From Stieleria marina (GTDB lineage: Bacteria; Planctomycetota; Planctomycetia; Pirellulales; Pirellulaceae): DNA of 64,000 nt. Below the pieces are notes generated by a model, which worked only from the letters and a program-made list of their open reading frames with translations, was not told the origin of the DNA and ran no database searches. The stretch spans positions 2,666,001 through 2,730,000 of the forward strand of contig CP036526.1 of assembly GCA_007741555.1 (NCBI GenBank). The letters run 5' to 3'. A program made the translations under genes and the position numbers. Shown one piece after another: positions 26,518 to 35,134 of the stretch (the first letter of the stretch is position 1; the number at the start of each line of letters is the position of its first letter).

Positions 26518-28338
26518 CTATTCCGACAATGCAACGCGACCGACTTCTTCCAAGCTGGTGGCACGTGACTCCGCTAGTCGCAGTCCTTCGCTCAGCAGCG
26601 TGGGGCCGACGTGGGCGGCACGGAGTTGGTCCAAATTGGAATCGCTATTGATTAGCGAGCGAATCTGCGCCGTACATTCGAAGAGTTCGTAAACACCGCT
26701 GCGTCCTCGGTAGCCTGATTCGTAGCATTGCGAGCAACCGCGACTGCGAGCAAAGGTGTGACGAGGGTCGCCTTGGTAGTGCAGTTCTTCGAGCAACTTG
26801 GATGAGGGGTAGTAAGATTCGCGGCAGTTTTCGCAAAGGTTTCGCATCAATCGCTGTGCCACAACACCGACCAGTGACGCTGCAATTTTGAACCGTTCGA
26901 TGCCCATGTCCAGCAGTCGAGTGATTGCCGACGCGCTATCGTTTGTGTGTAGTGTGCTCAGGACCAAGTGCCCGGTAAGTGCTGCTTGGATGGCTGTTTC
27001 GGCGGTTTCGCGGTCGCGGATCTCGCCAACCATGATCACGTCAGGGTCTTGCCGCAAAATACTTCGCAAAGCTTGTGCGAATGTGACGCCGCTGTCGTTT
27101 TGCACTTGGACTTGATTGATCAGTTCGAGCTGGTATTCGACAGGGTCTTCGACCGTGATCATGTTTCGTTCAACACCTTTGATCAGTTCGATGGCTGAGT
27201 ACAAAGTCGTTGTTTTTCCGCTGCCGGTCGGGCCAGTAACCAGCACCAGGCCGTGTGGACGCGAAAGCATGCGTCGCATCGTGGTAAGCGAATCGTTTGG
27301 CATTCCTAGTCGGTTCAAGTCAAAGGTGACGTTCTCGCGATCGAGTACTCGCATCACCACTTTTTCGCCAAGGACTGTTGGGAGCGTGCTTACCCGCAAG
27401 TCGACATCGCGGCGCGCGATGCGGACATGAAGCCGGCCGTCTTGAGGTTGGCGGTGTTCGGCAATGTCTAGCTTTGCCATCACCTTGATTCGCGAAACGA
27501 TTGCGGGGTGCATATCTTTTCGCGGTTTCATCACCTCGCGAAGTGATCCGTCGATTCGAAAGCGGACGGACGTGTTTTTTTGCCCCGCTTCGATATGGAT
27601 ATCGCTCGCGCCCTGACGCACGGCCTGAATAATTGCGTAGTTGACCAAGTTGATGACCGGACTGCCTTCGGCCAACTGCTGGGTGCCGTGCAGGTCCAAG
27701 TCGATCGCGTCGGCATCCAGTTCTAACTGTTCGACATCAAGGTCGGCGGTAACCGAATCGACCGAAAAGTCTTCTTCGTAACAACGCGGGAGCAAACGAT
27801 CGATGCCCGTCGCCAGCGTGAAGACGGGGCGAATCCGGCACCCACTTACGCGAGCCAAAGTGTCGATTGCGGCAAGGTCTTGCGGATCCGCCATTGCGAC
27901 GGTTAACTCGCCGCGCACTCGCATCAACGGCAAAATGCGGAACCGTTCGGCATATTCTCGCGGCACCAGTTGGACAGCGTTGGGGTCGATCAATCCTTCG
28001 CGGAGACGGACGCCATCGACGCCAAGTTGTTCGCCCAAAAGCGGGAGTAGGTCGGATTCATCCACGAGCCCCAGTTCGGCGACGACTTCGCCCAGGCGTT
28101 TGATGTTCTGAACCTTGCGACGACCGTCACCACTTTGACGCTCGAGACTGCGCAGTCGATCTTCCTCGGCGGCCTGGTGTGCCAGTGCCGTTTCGAGTTG
28201 TTCGACGCGGATCAATCCGGCTTCGACCAGCCGTTGACCTAGTTGCGTTGTTTGATCATCGACGGACACTTCGTGGACAGGCATCACGATCTTTGGGATC
28301 GTCTGGTCGTCGGTGTCGATTTGCAGGAACTGATTCAT
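26518..28338 (-). CDS. Secretion/pilus assembly ATPase (GspE/PilB family)
   Basis: This 606-residue hexameric ATPase powers pilus or pseudopilus extension. The N-terminus holds two MshEN/T2SSE_N-like units (LGQRLVEAGLIRVEQLETAL and LGEVVAELGLVDESDL), then the NTD2 (VRFRIDGSLRE). The ATPase core has Walker A GPTGSGKT at 369-376, an Asp box (ITVEDPVEYQ), Walker B region DPDVIMVGEIRD at ~431-442, and His box GHLVLSTLHTNDS. A tetracysteine zinc site (CENC about 30 residues before CSQC) marks an assembly ATPase rather than retraction PilT. GGAG precedes the ATG. No pilT homologue is in the window. Confidence 0.95.
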   Translation of the reverse strand: MNQFLQIDTDDQTIPKIVMPVHEVSVDDQTTQLGQRLVEAGLIRVEQLETALAHQAAEEDRLRSLERQSGDGRRKVQNIKRLGEVVAELGLVDESDLLPLLGEQLGVDGVRLREGLIDPNAVQLVPREYAERFRILPLMRVRGELTVAMADPQDLAAIDTLARVSGCRIRPVFTLATGIDRLLPRCYEEDFSVDSVTADLDVEQLELDADAIDLDLHGTQQLAEGSPVINLVNYAIIQAVRQGASDIHIEAGQKNTSVRFRIDGSLREVMKPRKDMHPAIVSRIKVMAKLDIAEHRQPQDGRLHVRIARRDVDLRVSTLPTVLGEKVVMRVLDRENVTFDLNRLGMPNDSLTTMRRMLSRPHGLVLVTGPTGSGKTTTLYSAIELIKGVERNMITVEDPVEYQLELINQVQVQNDSGVTFAQALRSILRQDPDVIMVGEIRDRETAETAIQAALTGHLVLSTLHTNDSASAITRLLDMGIERFKIAASLVGVVAQRLMRNLCENCRESYYPSSKLLEELHYQGDPRHTFARSRGCSQCYESGYRGRSGVYELFECTAQIRSLINSDSNLDQLRAAHVGPTLLSEGLRLAESRATSLEEVGRVALSE

Positions 28339-28360
28339 TGGATTCTCCGTGAGGCCAGGT

Positions 28361-28693
28361 TTAGGCGAAGCTGCCTAAGGCGGCGGTTAAATCCGGAAAC
28401 TGCTGAACGCTGGCGCCCACGGCAGTGATTCGCAAAAGGTCTTGGCAGAGTTCGCCGACGTTGCACAGGCGAACGCATCCGCCGCGCCGGCAACAGGTTT
28501 CGTCCAGATCCAGAATCCATTCCAGTCCGGCACCATCGATCAGCGGTGCGTCTGTCAAATCGATGACGACGTACGGCACTCCGCCATTGAGATACGGAGA
28601 AACGTCTTCGTCGATGATTTCGAGATTTTCTTCGCGCAATGGGCCGTCAGGTCGAAGGACGGTGACTGAACCTTGGCGTTTGACGATCGGCAT
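28361..28693 (-). CDS. STAS-domain protein with a degenerate phosphorylation site
   Basis: This 110-residue single-domain STAS (anti-sigma factor antagonist-like) protein has strand VTVLRPDGPL, helix, VVIDLTDAPLIDGAG and a following helix GLEWILDL. In SpoIIAA-type proteins the loop reads D-S-S/T-G and its Ser is phosphorylated by a kinase. Here residues 53-56 are D-G-A-G, so no phosphoacceptor is present at that site. It might mimic the dephosphorylated state constitutively or have a structural binding role. It is located between the histidine kinase and the ATPase, 22 bp before the ATPase start, and has a good SD (GGGGAAAG). Confidence 0.88.
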   Translation of the reverse strand: MPIVKRQGSVTVLRPDGPLREENLEIIDEDVSPYLNGGVPYVVIDLTDAPLIDGAGLEWILDLDETCCRRGGCVRLCNVGELCQDLLRITAVGASVQQFPDLTAALGSFA

Positions 28694-28768
28694 GACTTTC
28701 CCCTGTGCGGCGTGTTGGTTGGATGGCGTTTTTCAGCTCGTTGTTCTCATTGCAAAAGACGGTTGTCT

Positions 28769-30403
28769 CTAAATGCCTGACCTCGACTGACCGCCCACCG
28801 GCAACCTCATCGTAAATGTCGACCCTTCGCCGATCGTACTTTCTAAATCGATATCGCCTCCGTGCATGCGTGCGACTTCGCGAGTAAACGCGAGTCCGAG
28901 TCCGTTGCCGCGTTCATCCAGGTCAACGGTGTTGGACCCGCGATAGAATTTGTCGAACACTTTGGATTGTTCATCCGCCGGAATGCCCGGACCGTTGTCT
29001 TGGACCGAAACGCGAATCCATTCGTCGTCGTGTCCGCACCGTACGATGATTTCGCCACCGTCGGGGGTGTACTTTACTGCGTTGCCGACCAGGTTGACCA
29101 AGGCCGCTTGCAGTTTTTCGCGATCGCCAAAGACGGTAGGAAGTTTGGCGGCGAAGTCAGTCAGTAAGCTCTGCGATTTCTTTTCCGCCGTCGCCGTCAT
29201 TTGGTCCCATGAGTACTGCACCATCGGCAGCATCTCTAATTCGTTGCGTACCGCCACCATCGAACCGGCTTCCATTTGCCCGACCGTTAGCAGTTGGTCA
29301 ACGAGTCGACCCAGTCGGTTGGCTTCGGAAACAATGACGTTGCAGAATTCTTTTTGTTGTTCGACTTCCAGGTCTTCTTCCAGTTGCAATGCTTCGGCAT
29401 ACGCCTGGAGGTTGCCCAGAGGAGTTCGGAGTTCGTGAGTCGCGGTCATCAAGAACTGGTCGCGAGATCGGCTGGCCAAGTCCTGCTGCGTAACGTCGGT
29501 CAGGATCCAAGCCAGACCCTGGCCGTCACCGCTTCGGCCTTCCAGGACCGATCTGCGAATTCGTAATTGCAAGGTGAGCGACTCAGTCTTCAAGGTGTGT
29601 CGTTCGCGAACCATTCGCAGATCGCTCAATAGCCGCTGGCGAATTTCGCGCACGCTTTCGTCGGTATCGTCGCGCAAGCCGAGTCGCTGTAGCAAGTCCT
29701 TTCCTGCGTGTTCGTTGGCTTCATCCAACGCCAGTAATCCACATGCCGCAGGGCTGATGAATCGGATTCGGCCATCACGATCCGTGATGACCCAGGCAAC
29801 TGGTAGTCCGCGCATTGCGCGAGCCAGCGTGACGACTTCGTGATTCAGTTCGGCTGGGTTGCGGTCGGTTGCAATTGGAATTTGCGATTGGCCGACACAC
29901 TGAAGCAGTTCGTTCCAGCTGTGAGTGATGGGGGCGCTGCCGATGATGGGGCGAACCGATTTCCAAGCTTCGGGTTCGCCGGCGGCTTGATTTAGTTCTG
30001 ATTCGATTGTTTGCAGCGTTCGCGTCGTCCGCATGGTCGTCATCCCAATCAACGCGCACGTGGCGACCGATGTCAGCCACATGAATGCTTGAAATGATCG
30101 TGAATCTGGAAACGCACTTGCAGCGAATGCGCACACCATGACGCAAACGGCTGTCAAGAAAAATTGAAGGCCAACTCGAGTCGTGATCGACATCGTTCGT
30201 TTGCGTTGCAACGGGGCCTTGCTGGATAGCTTTCGCGTCGCAGCCGACTCGTTTGAGTTCATCGATTGTTCTGATGACTCAGTGTCTTTTGCAGCGTAGT
30301 TCTGCTCAATGCCGTCAAGAATATCACCGCTGGCTGAGATTGCCGTCGGGAAAGATGCGGCTGCCGGCAGGGTGGGGGCGTTTGCCGGCAACATGTTATC
30401 CAT
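28769..30403 (-). CDS. Membrane sensor histidine kinase with PAS domain
   Basis: This 544-residue kinase has a ~70-residue polar N-terminus, two membrane helices (~79-97 and ~106-122), a linker, and a PAS-like domain (~192-310, PVAWVITDRDGRIRFISPAACGLL in part). HisKA follows, with phosphoacceptor His323 in THELRTPLGNL. The HATPase_c domain has an N box NLVGNAVKYTPDGG, G1 DNGPGIP, F box DKFYRG and G2 GNGLGLAF. The very short periplasmic loop suggests sensing through the membrane or by the PAS domain. Its start overlaps the response regulator stop by 8 nt, so the two form a cognate pair inside the pilus-like locus. Confidence 0.94.
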   Translation of the reverse strand: MDNMLPANAPTLPAAASFPTAISASGDILDGIEQNYAAKDTESSEQSMNSNESAATRKLSSKAPLQRKRTMSITTRVGLQFFLTAVCVMVCAFAASAFPDSRSFQAFMWLTSVATCALIGMTTMRTTRTLQTIESELNQAAGEPEAWKSVRPIIGSAPITHSWNELLQCVGQSQIPIATDRNPAELNHEVVTLARAMRGLPVAWVITDRDGRIRFISPAACGLLALDEANEHAGKDLLQRLGLRDDTDESVREIRQRLLSDLRMVRERHTLKTESLTLQLRIRRSVLEGRSGDGQGLAWILTDVTQQDLASRSRDQFLMTATHELRTPLGNLQAYAEALQLEEDLEVEQQKEFCNVIVSEANRLGRLVDQLLTVGQMEAGSMVAVRNELEMLPMVQYSWDQMTATAEKKSQSLLTDFAAKLPTVFGDREKLQAALVNLVGNAVKYTPDGGEIIVRCGHDDEWIRVSVQDNGPGIPADEQSKVFDKFYRGSNTVDLDERGNGLGLAFTREVARMHGGDIDLESTIGEGSTFTMRLPVGGQSRSGI

Positions 30404-30875
30404 GGTGACCCACGTCCGCTTGCAGAGCGATTGGATTCATGGCAAAGGTTGGGGTGATCATCTCGGTCGCCTCTTGGTCTTTGTCAACGACGCCGGCGAC
30501 TTCTTCAAAGTGATTTATGATCACTTCGGTCAGTTTGCGTGGGCTAAACGGCTTGTGCATCAAGGCGAGAAGATTGAATCGCTCGATCAAATCATTGCGG
30601 TCCAGTTCCAGGCCTTTGGCAGTGCATAGAACGGTGCTCGGGCACTGGTAGCCTTTAACGGCCTGCAATCGCTCTAGCAATTCGATGCCCGAGCAAAGTG
30701 GCATTTGCAAATCGGTCACCAGGAAATCGATTCCGCCGTTCATCAATCGATCGAACCCCGAACCGCCGTGGTTGGCTGTTTCGACGATCATACCTTTCTT
30801 GGCGATCGAGAAGCTCAGCACGCGACGGAAAACAGGATCGTCCTCGACGATCAAAACAGTTTTCGTTTGTGACAT
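30396..30875 (-). CDS. Response regulator (receiver domain only)
   Basis: This 159-residue protein has acidic pocket residues EDD at 11-13, phosphoacceptor Asp55 (FLVTDLQMPLCSG), the switch Thr85 (LCTA) and Lys108 (MHKPFSP). After the receiver (~1-122) there is only a ~37-residue tail with no DNA-binding or enzymatic domain. It therefore probably acts by protein contact, like CheY or the pilus regulators PilG and PilH, perhaps on the adjacent ATPase or STAS protein. It is translationally coupled to the histidine kinase. Confidence 0.93.
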   Translation of the reverse strand: MSQTKTVLIVEDDPVFRRVLSFSIAKKGMIVETANHGGSGFDRLMNGGIDFLVTDLQMPLCSGIELLERLQAVKGYQCPSTVLCTAKGLELDRNDLIERFNLLALMHKPFSPRKLTEVIINHFEEVAGVVDKDQEATEMITPTFAMNPIALQADVGHHG

Positions 30876-31051
30876 GAAGTTCGCCTTGAAAGTTACGGTA
30901 TTGAAAAGCTTGTTCGATTGTGGCGAGGCGCCACCAACATGTTTCAGTCAGGCCGAGAGGCTCGCTAACGAGAGTCTAGGTCGGCTGCCGGGCGATCAAC
31001 GCATCGGCAGTGAACTGTCTGTCTTGGCAATCAAGTTGCCAAGCGAATCGA

Positions 31052-31486
31052 TTACCAGTTGATGAATCGGCCGTCGCCATCAGTGGCGGTGACGTTAAGT
31101 TTCAGGCTGCCATTGGCTGGCTTGTAAGCCCATCCGCCACTGGAAGACGCGGAGGGGGCAGCTTCTGTCGACGAATCAGTGTCGGGATCGTAGTAGACTT
31201 CCGCGTCGCCGCGATGTGACCCGATGCTAGGTGCCGGGAAAGGCCCGTTGAGCATCGTCGACATGGCGGTCGGTAGTTGGTTTGCCAATGGGTACGCGCC
31301 GTCGCGAGCACGATACATTTCGATCGCGTTGCGTAGGACTTGAAGCTGCTGCCGCGTCGTGTTTTCCTCCGCGGTCGTAGCGGTGTCAAACATTCGAGGA
31401 GCAGCCACGGCTGCGATGATGCCCAAGATCAAAATGACAATAACCATTTCGATCAGTGAGAAACCTTTTCTTAGACGGCGCTGCAT
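31052..31486 (-). CDS. Type IV pilin-like / GspG-type pseudopilin
   Basis: This 144-residue prepilin has a short basic leader MQRRLRKG and the prepilin peptidase site G|FSLIE, with Glu5 of the mature protein, followed by the hydrophobic alpha1 helix VIVILILGIIAAVAAP. The mature body has the GspG-like helix RQQLQVLRNAIEMYRARDGAYP. The ATG at 31486 is set by the leader. It is the only pilin-like gene in the locus and the most upstream, so it is likely the major subunit. No prepilin peptidase gene is in the window. Confidence 0.92.
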   Translation of the reverse strand: MQRRLRKGFSLIEMVIVILILGIIAAVAAPRMFDTATTAEENTTRQQLQVLRNAIEMYRARDGAYPLANQLPTAMSTMLNGPFPAPSIGSHRGDAEVYYDPDTDSSTEAAPSASSSGGWAYKPANGSLKLNVTATDGDGRFINW

Positions 31487-32038
31487 CGGTCTTGCCCTTG
31501 GATTAGTTTTGCTTGAGGTGGGGACGACGTTTGGTTCGTGATGCGTCACGACAAGGATGTGGTCGACGCGGGGCCTGCGATTCCGTTCGAATGTGGTTTC
31601 GCATTTGCGAAATACGATCCGAATCGGAGGCAATGAAACCTACGCGACAAAACGTACTGGCAGCGGACTAAACGGGATGTCACGTACCTTTTGTGCAGAT
31701 GATTTTTGGTCGCGCATTGCTGCGACCCGGTCAACCGCTACAGCACAAACGCAAATTGCGTGTTGTCTTTTTGAAACAGACGTTGCGTTTGATTCTCACT
31801 TGTGGGGGTTTAGTACCAGCTCCTCTAATCGGCTGACGTTGTGTTTGCGAAAAGGAGGCTTTAGATGTTTCTGCTTCGCAGACAAGGGTTTTCTGTGCTG
31901 AGGGGCCGGTTTTCAGGCCCAGCGGACCGTTCGGTTGAGCCGATCGCTCGTTTAAGTCGCGTGGTTTCGGCTTGATGTTTGCGTTGGCGTGCACGTCAGA
32001 CTCATTCGATTCGAGCCATCTCTCCTTGAGGTACATCG
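31487..32038. other. Divergent intergenic region upstream of the pilus-like locus
   Basis: This 552 bp region lies between the pseudopilin (leftward) and the membrane-anchored unknown gene (rightward) and should contain the promoter of the long pilus-like locus. A short hairpin GGGCC...GGCCC occurs near 31905-31921. No convincing gene is present; a 114-codon frame at 31557-31901 has no recognisable content. Confidence 0.4.
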
Positions 32039-33103
32039 TTGAAAGACACCGATCACACCAATTCATGCAGTTGTCCATCTAGCTGCGAATCCAATTGCCC
32101 ATCCGGCAGCCATTCACCGACCGCTCTGACCGCCGACGAAACAAACGCGGATAGCCGCGGTGCCGCGGCGTCAGAGTCGTCGTCTCATTGGAGGCCTATT
32201 TTCATTCTGTTGTTCGCCGCGATCTTGATCTTGCTGAGCAGTCGATCCAAAGCGGCCGAGCAAATTGCGCAGCCAGTGGCAGTAGGCGAGCGAGCGGAAT
32301 CGAGTGTGAAGGAATCAGCCGAGCCAGACTTCGTTGAGCAAGATGCGAATGGGCATGGCAAGCCTGCAGCGGATGTTCCTGGGCCGTTGGTCTCTCATGC
32401 GACCATGACGATCGAATTAAACGGAACGACCCATGTGATTACGCCGACGCATTCTGCAGCAGCGTTCTCTGGATCGGTTACGCAGGCAAGCCATGTTCAA
32501 GGCAATGGCACGCGGCGGTCACTCACCCAGCGTGCCGCAAGTCGTCCGGCTTATGTGCAACTGAGTGCCCATTTGGCAAACTTCGATTCAGACGCTGATC
32601 CGGATGGATGGCGAGCTGAATTGGTGGTTCGCGATCGACAGGACCGAGCCATCGAAGTTCGCGGGCAAGCCGAGTTTCAGCTCACGCCCCGCGTACCGAC
32701 GGGCGATTTTCACAACTACATTGACGCCGATACTCGCCCACTGACTTGGTCGGAGAATGTCGTCTTTGACGAAACAGGCGTGGCTCACTTCAAGCTACCT
32801 CTGCGTCAGCAGCTTCGGCCACTGTTCGGCTGGTCGTCAGCGATCTATCCCGCGACGGGTCTGCGATCAACGACTTACAACCGCCAGGCCTTGACACATC
32901 GTCGAGGAATTCACGGTCGGTACAAAGGATCTCGGCAACGGGGGACGGCGATTACCAGTGATTGGAGAAACAATCTCGGGAAGCCGGACTTTGGCGAACT
33001 GCGAGTGAAACTGTCGATTCCTACTGAAGGCGTTTTCGAGGCCGTCAGCGTCACCCCCATTCGGCCGTCAGTCTTGGTTGACACCCACTGGCCTTACCGA
33101 TAG
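32039..33103 (+). CDS. Membrane-anchored protein of unknown function (planctomycete-type)
   Basis: This 354-residue protein begins at a TTG preceded by TTGAGG at suitable spacing; no ATG lies upstream of the single membrane helix at ~53-66 (IFILLFAAILILLSS). The N-terminal cytoplasmic part is Cys/Ser-rich (SCSCPSSCESNCPSG). The exported part is polar, with a likely beta-sandwich: MTIELNGTTHVITP, ELVVRDRQDRAIEVRGQAEF, VVFDETGVAHFKLPL, ELRVKLSIPTEGVFEAVSVTPIRP in part. I do not recognise the family. It lies 165 bp before nusA, in the position of rimP in many bacteria, but has no RimP features. Confidence 0.65.
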   Translation: MKDTDHTNSCSCPSSCESNCPSGSHSPTALTADETNADSRGAAASESSSHWRPIFILLFAAILILLSSRSKAAEQIAQPVAVGERAESSVKESAEPDFVEQDANGHGKPAADVPGPLVSHATMTIELNGTTHVITPTHSAAAFSGSVTQASHVQGNGTRRSLTQRAASRPAYVQLSAHLANFDSDADPDGWRAELVVRDRQDRAIEVRGQAEFQLTPRVPTGDFHNYIDADTRPLTWSENVVFDETGVAHFKLPLRQQLRPLFGWSSAIYPATGLRSTTYNRQALTHRRGIHGRYKGSRQRGTAITSDWRNNLGKPDFGELRVKLSIPTEGVFEAVSVTPIRPSVLVDTHWPYR

Positions 33104-33268
33104 AGTTGAGGACCTACTGGTTCAAGCGCTTGCCCGGGCCCCCAAGGTTCGGGCGGTTTTCGTAAATGGACCGGAGGGATGCGGCGATTTTTGCGTGTTT
33201 CGAATGATTCATGCTCGCCAATACACGACCGAAAAACACCGCCGGATACGCACGACCGGGGAAACGCC

Positions 33269-34678
33269 ATGAATCCGCAAGACATTCTTCGCTACGTCGA
33301 TTCGCTTCACCGCGAAAAGAATATAGACACGGAGCTGGTATTCTCGGCAATCGAAGCTGCTCTGCAGACCGCTGCGAAACGTCAGTATGGCGAAGAAGCG
33401 GACATCACTGTTCAGCTGGATCGTGAAAACGGTCGGATCACCGCGACGCTCGAAGGCGAGCCGCTCGGGGATGATCAGATTGGGCGAATTGGTGCTCAGA
33501 CCGCCAAGCAAGTCATTATTCAAAAGGTAAAGGAAGCCGAACGCGACTCGTTGATGATCGAGTATCGCGAACAGATTGGCGAGATCGTCGCAGGCATTAT
33601 CGGCCGTGCCGATGGTGGAGTCGCAACGGTCAACCTCGGCAACGTCGAAGCCATTCTGCCACGTAGCGAACAGATTCCTGGCGAGTCGCTTCACGCGGGC
33701 GAACGTGTTCGTTCGGTTGTGTTTGAAGTTCGCGCGACAGGTAACCGCATTCGTGTGGTGCTTAGCCGTACTCGGCCGCAATTGGTTCAGCGTTTGTTTG
33801 AACAGGAAATCCCCGAGCTGACCGAAGGCGTGATCGCCATCAACTCGATCAGTCGCGAGCCTGGCTACCGCAGCAAGGTGGCCGTCAGCAGCGAAGACAG
33901 TCAAGTCGATCCGATCGCTGTTTGCGTGGGATATCGCGGTAGCCGCATCAAAGCCGTTCGCGAAGAACTGGCTGGCGAGCACATCGACGTGGTTCGGTTC
34001 AGCGAAGATCCGGAAGTTTTGATTCCCAATGCACTGCAGCCGGCCGAAGTCGAACAGGTGTTGCTGTGCGACATGATTGGTCGCGCGATCGTGTTGGTCC
34101 AAGAAGATCAGCTGTCGCTCGCGATCGGACGTCGAGGCCAGAACGTCCGCTTGGCCAGCAAGCTTTGCGGTTGGGACATCGAGATCATGACTGGCGGCGA
34201 ATTAGAAGAGCAGATCGAACGGGCGGTTGGTGGATTCAGTCAGTTGCCCGGAATGACCGAAGAAATTTCGCAGTCGCTGGTCGAGCAGGGCTATTTGTCC
34301 TACGACGATTTGTCGGTGATCGAACCAGACGCGTTCATGGAAATGAGCGGTTTGTCCATGGAAGTGATTGACCAGATCGTCGAAATTGCCGAGCAGCGTG
34401 CCGAAGAAGCGGAGGAAGTTGCCGCAGAAGAGCGACGCACGCGACGTGAGCGAGAGAAATTGGAGAAAGAAGCAGCCGAAGCGAAAGCTGCCCAGGCTCC
34501 TGAAGCTGCCCCCGAATCCGAGGCGGCTGATGCAGTTGCCGAATCGGCCGGCGAGCCCGCAGTAGCGGAAATCGAACCTACGCAAGCCGATAGTGGCGAC
34601 GCGCCGGCCAGCGACGATGGCGCAAGCCCGGCCGCGACCGCAGAGGGCAGTGCTGATGACGCTGCTGCGAAGAGCTAA
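33269..34678 (+). CDS. nusA: Transcription termination/antitermination factor NusA
   Basis: NusA binds RNA polymerase and modulates pausing, termination and antitermination. The 469-residue protein starts at ATG 33269 (MNPQDILRYVDSLHREKNID), which gives the normal NusA N-terminus. It has the N-domain (VFSAIEAALQTAAKRQYG), S1 domain (IGEIVAGIIGRADGGVATVNLG), and KH1/KH2 (DPIAVCVGYRGSRIKAVREEL in part, LAIGRRGQNVRLASKL). A C-terminal region contains a helix-hairpin-helix-like segment (LPGMTEEISQSLVEQGYLSYDDL in part) and then a ~85-residue acidic Ala/Glu-rich tail not present in E. coli. infB and rbfA follow. Confidence 0.96.
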   Translation: MNPQDILRYVDSLHREKNIDTELVFSAIEAALQTAAKRQYGEEADITVQLDRENGRITATLEGEPLGDDQIGRIGAQTAKQVIIQKVKEAERDSLMIEYREQIGEIVAGIIGRADGGVATVNLGNVEAILPRSEQIPGESLHAGERVRSVVFEVRATGNRIRVVLSRTRPQLVQRLFEQEIPELTEGVIAINSISREPGYRSKVAVSSEDSQVDPIAVCVGYRGSRIKAVREELAGEHIDVVRFSEDPEVLIPNALQPAEVEQVLLCDMIGRAIVLVQEDQLSLAIGRRGQNVRLASKLCGWDIEIMTGGELEEQIERAVGGFSQLPGMTEEISQSLVEQGYLSYDDLSVIEPDAFMEMSGLSMEVIDQIVEIAEQRAEEAEEVAAEERRTRREREKLEKEAAEAKAAQAPEAAPESEAADAVAESAGEPAVAEIEPTQADSGDAPASDDGASPAATAEGSADDAAAKS

Positions 34679-35134
34679 CGGGCACCCGAAACTGGAGGTT
34701 TTAAACGGTTCTTTCGTAGAATCGGCAGGAATCTCCGGTGTACGACCTCTGCGAAACACCAGTTGTTCGCTATCCTGTAGCCCCAGTCGGATTCTGGAGG
34801 CCCCCAGATCAACGCTTCGTCAGCACAGCTGACCTGCTAAGATGGGTGGCCAAAAGGCCCTTTGGAATCGAAGGACAGAGTGCAGACAACGGTTTCGCCC
34901 CATTCAGATTGTTTTTGAGTGCGGCTCAACAAGCATTCGATAGGTACCAAAGCGACTGTCCGTTTGGACAAAAACTATACGTCAAAAACGACCCCCGATT
35001 CGGTCGGTTCTGCCAGAGCCAGTCGAAATCGACGGAGGAAACTTTTTATGTGATCGAAACCAGGCCAGCGAACCAGACGTGGATACGCAAGCAGTACCAC
35101 GGGTTCCATTTGAAATTGACAGGATTTTTACCCC
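34679..35134. other. nusA-infB intergenic region
   Basis: This 456 bp region holds no recognisable ylxR or L7Ae-like gene, though one or both often lie between nusA and infB. A plus-strand open frame (34738-35181) runs into infB out of frame and resembles nothing known. A small GGCCAAAAGGCC palindrome lies near 34850-34861. Any infB leader or promoter would be in this stretch. Confidence 0.45.

Noticed and set aside
31557-31901. 114-codon frame upstream of the pseudopilin
   Set aside because: It lies in the expected promoter region, overlaps longer alternative pseudopilin readings and has no domain pattern.
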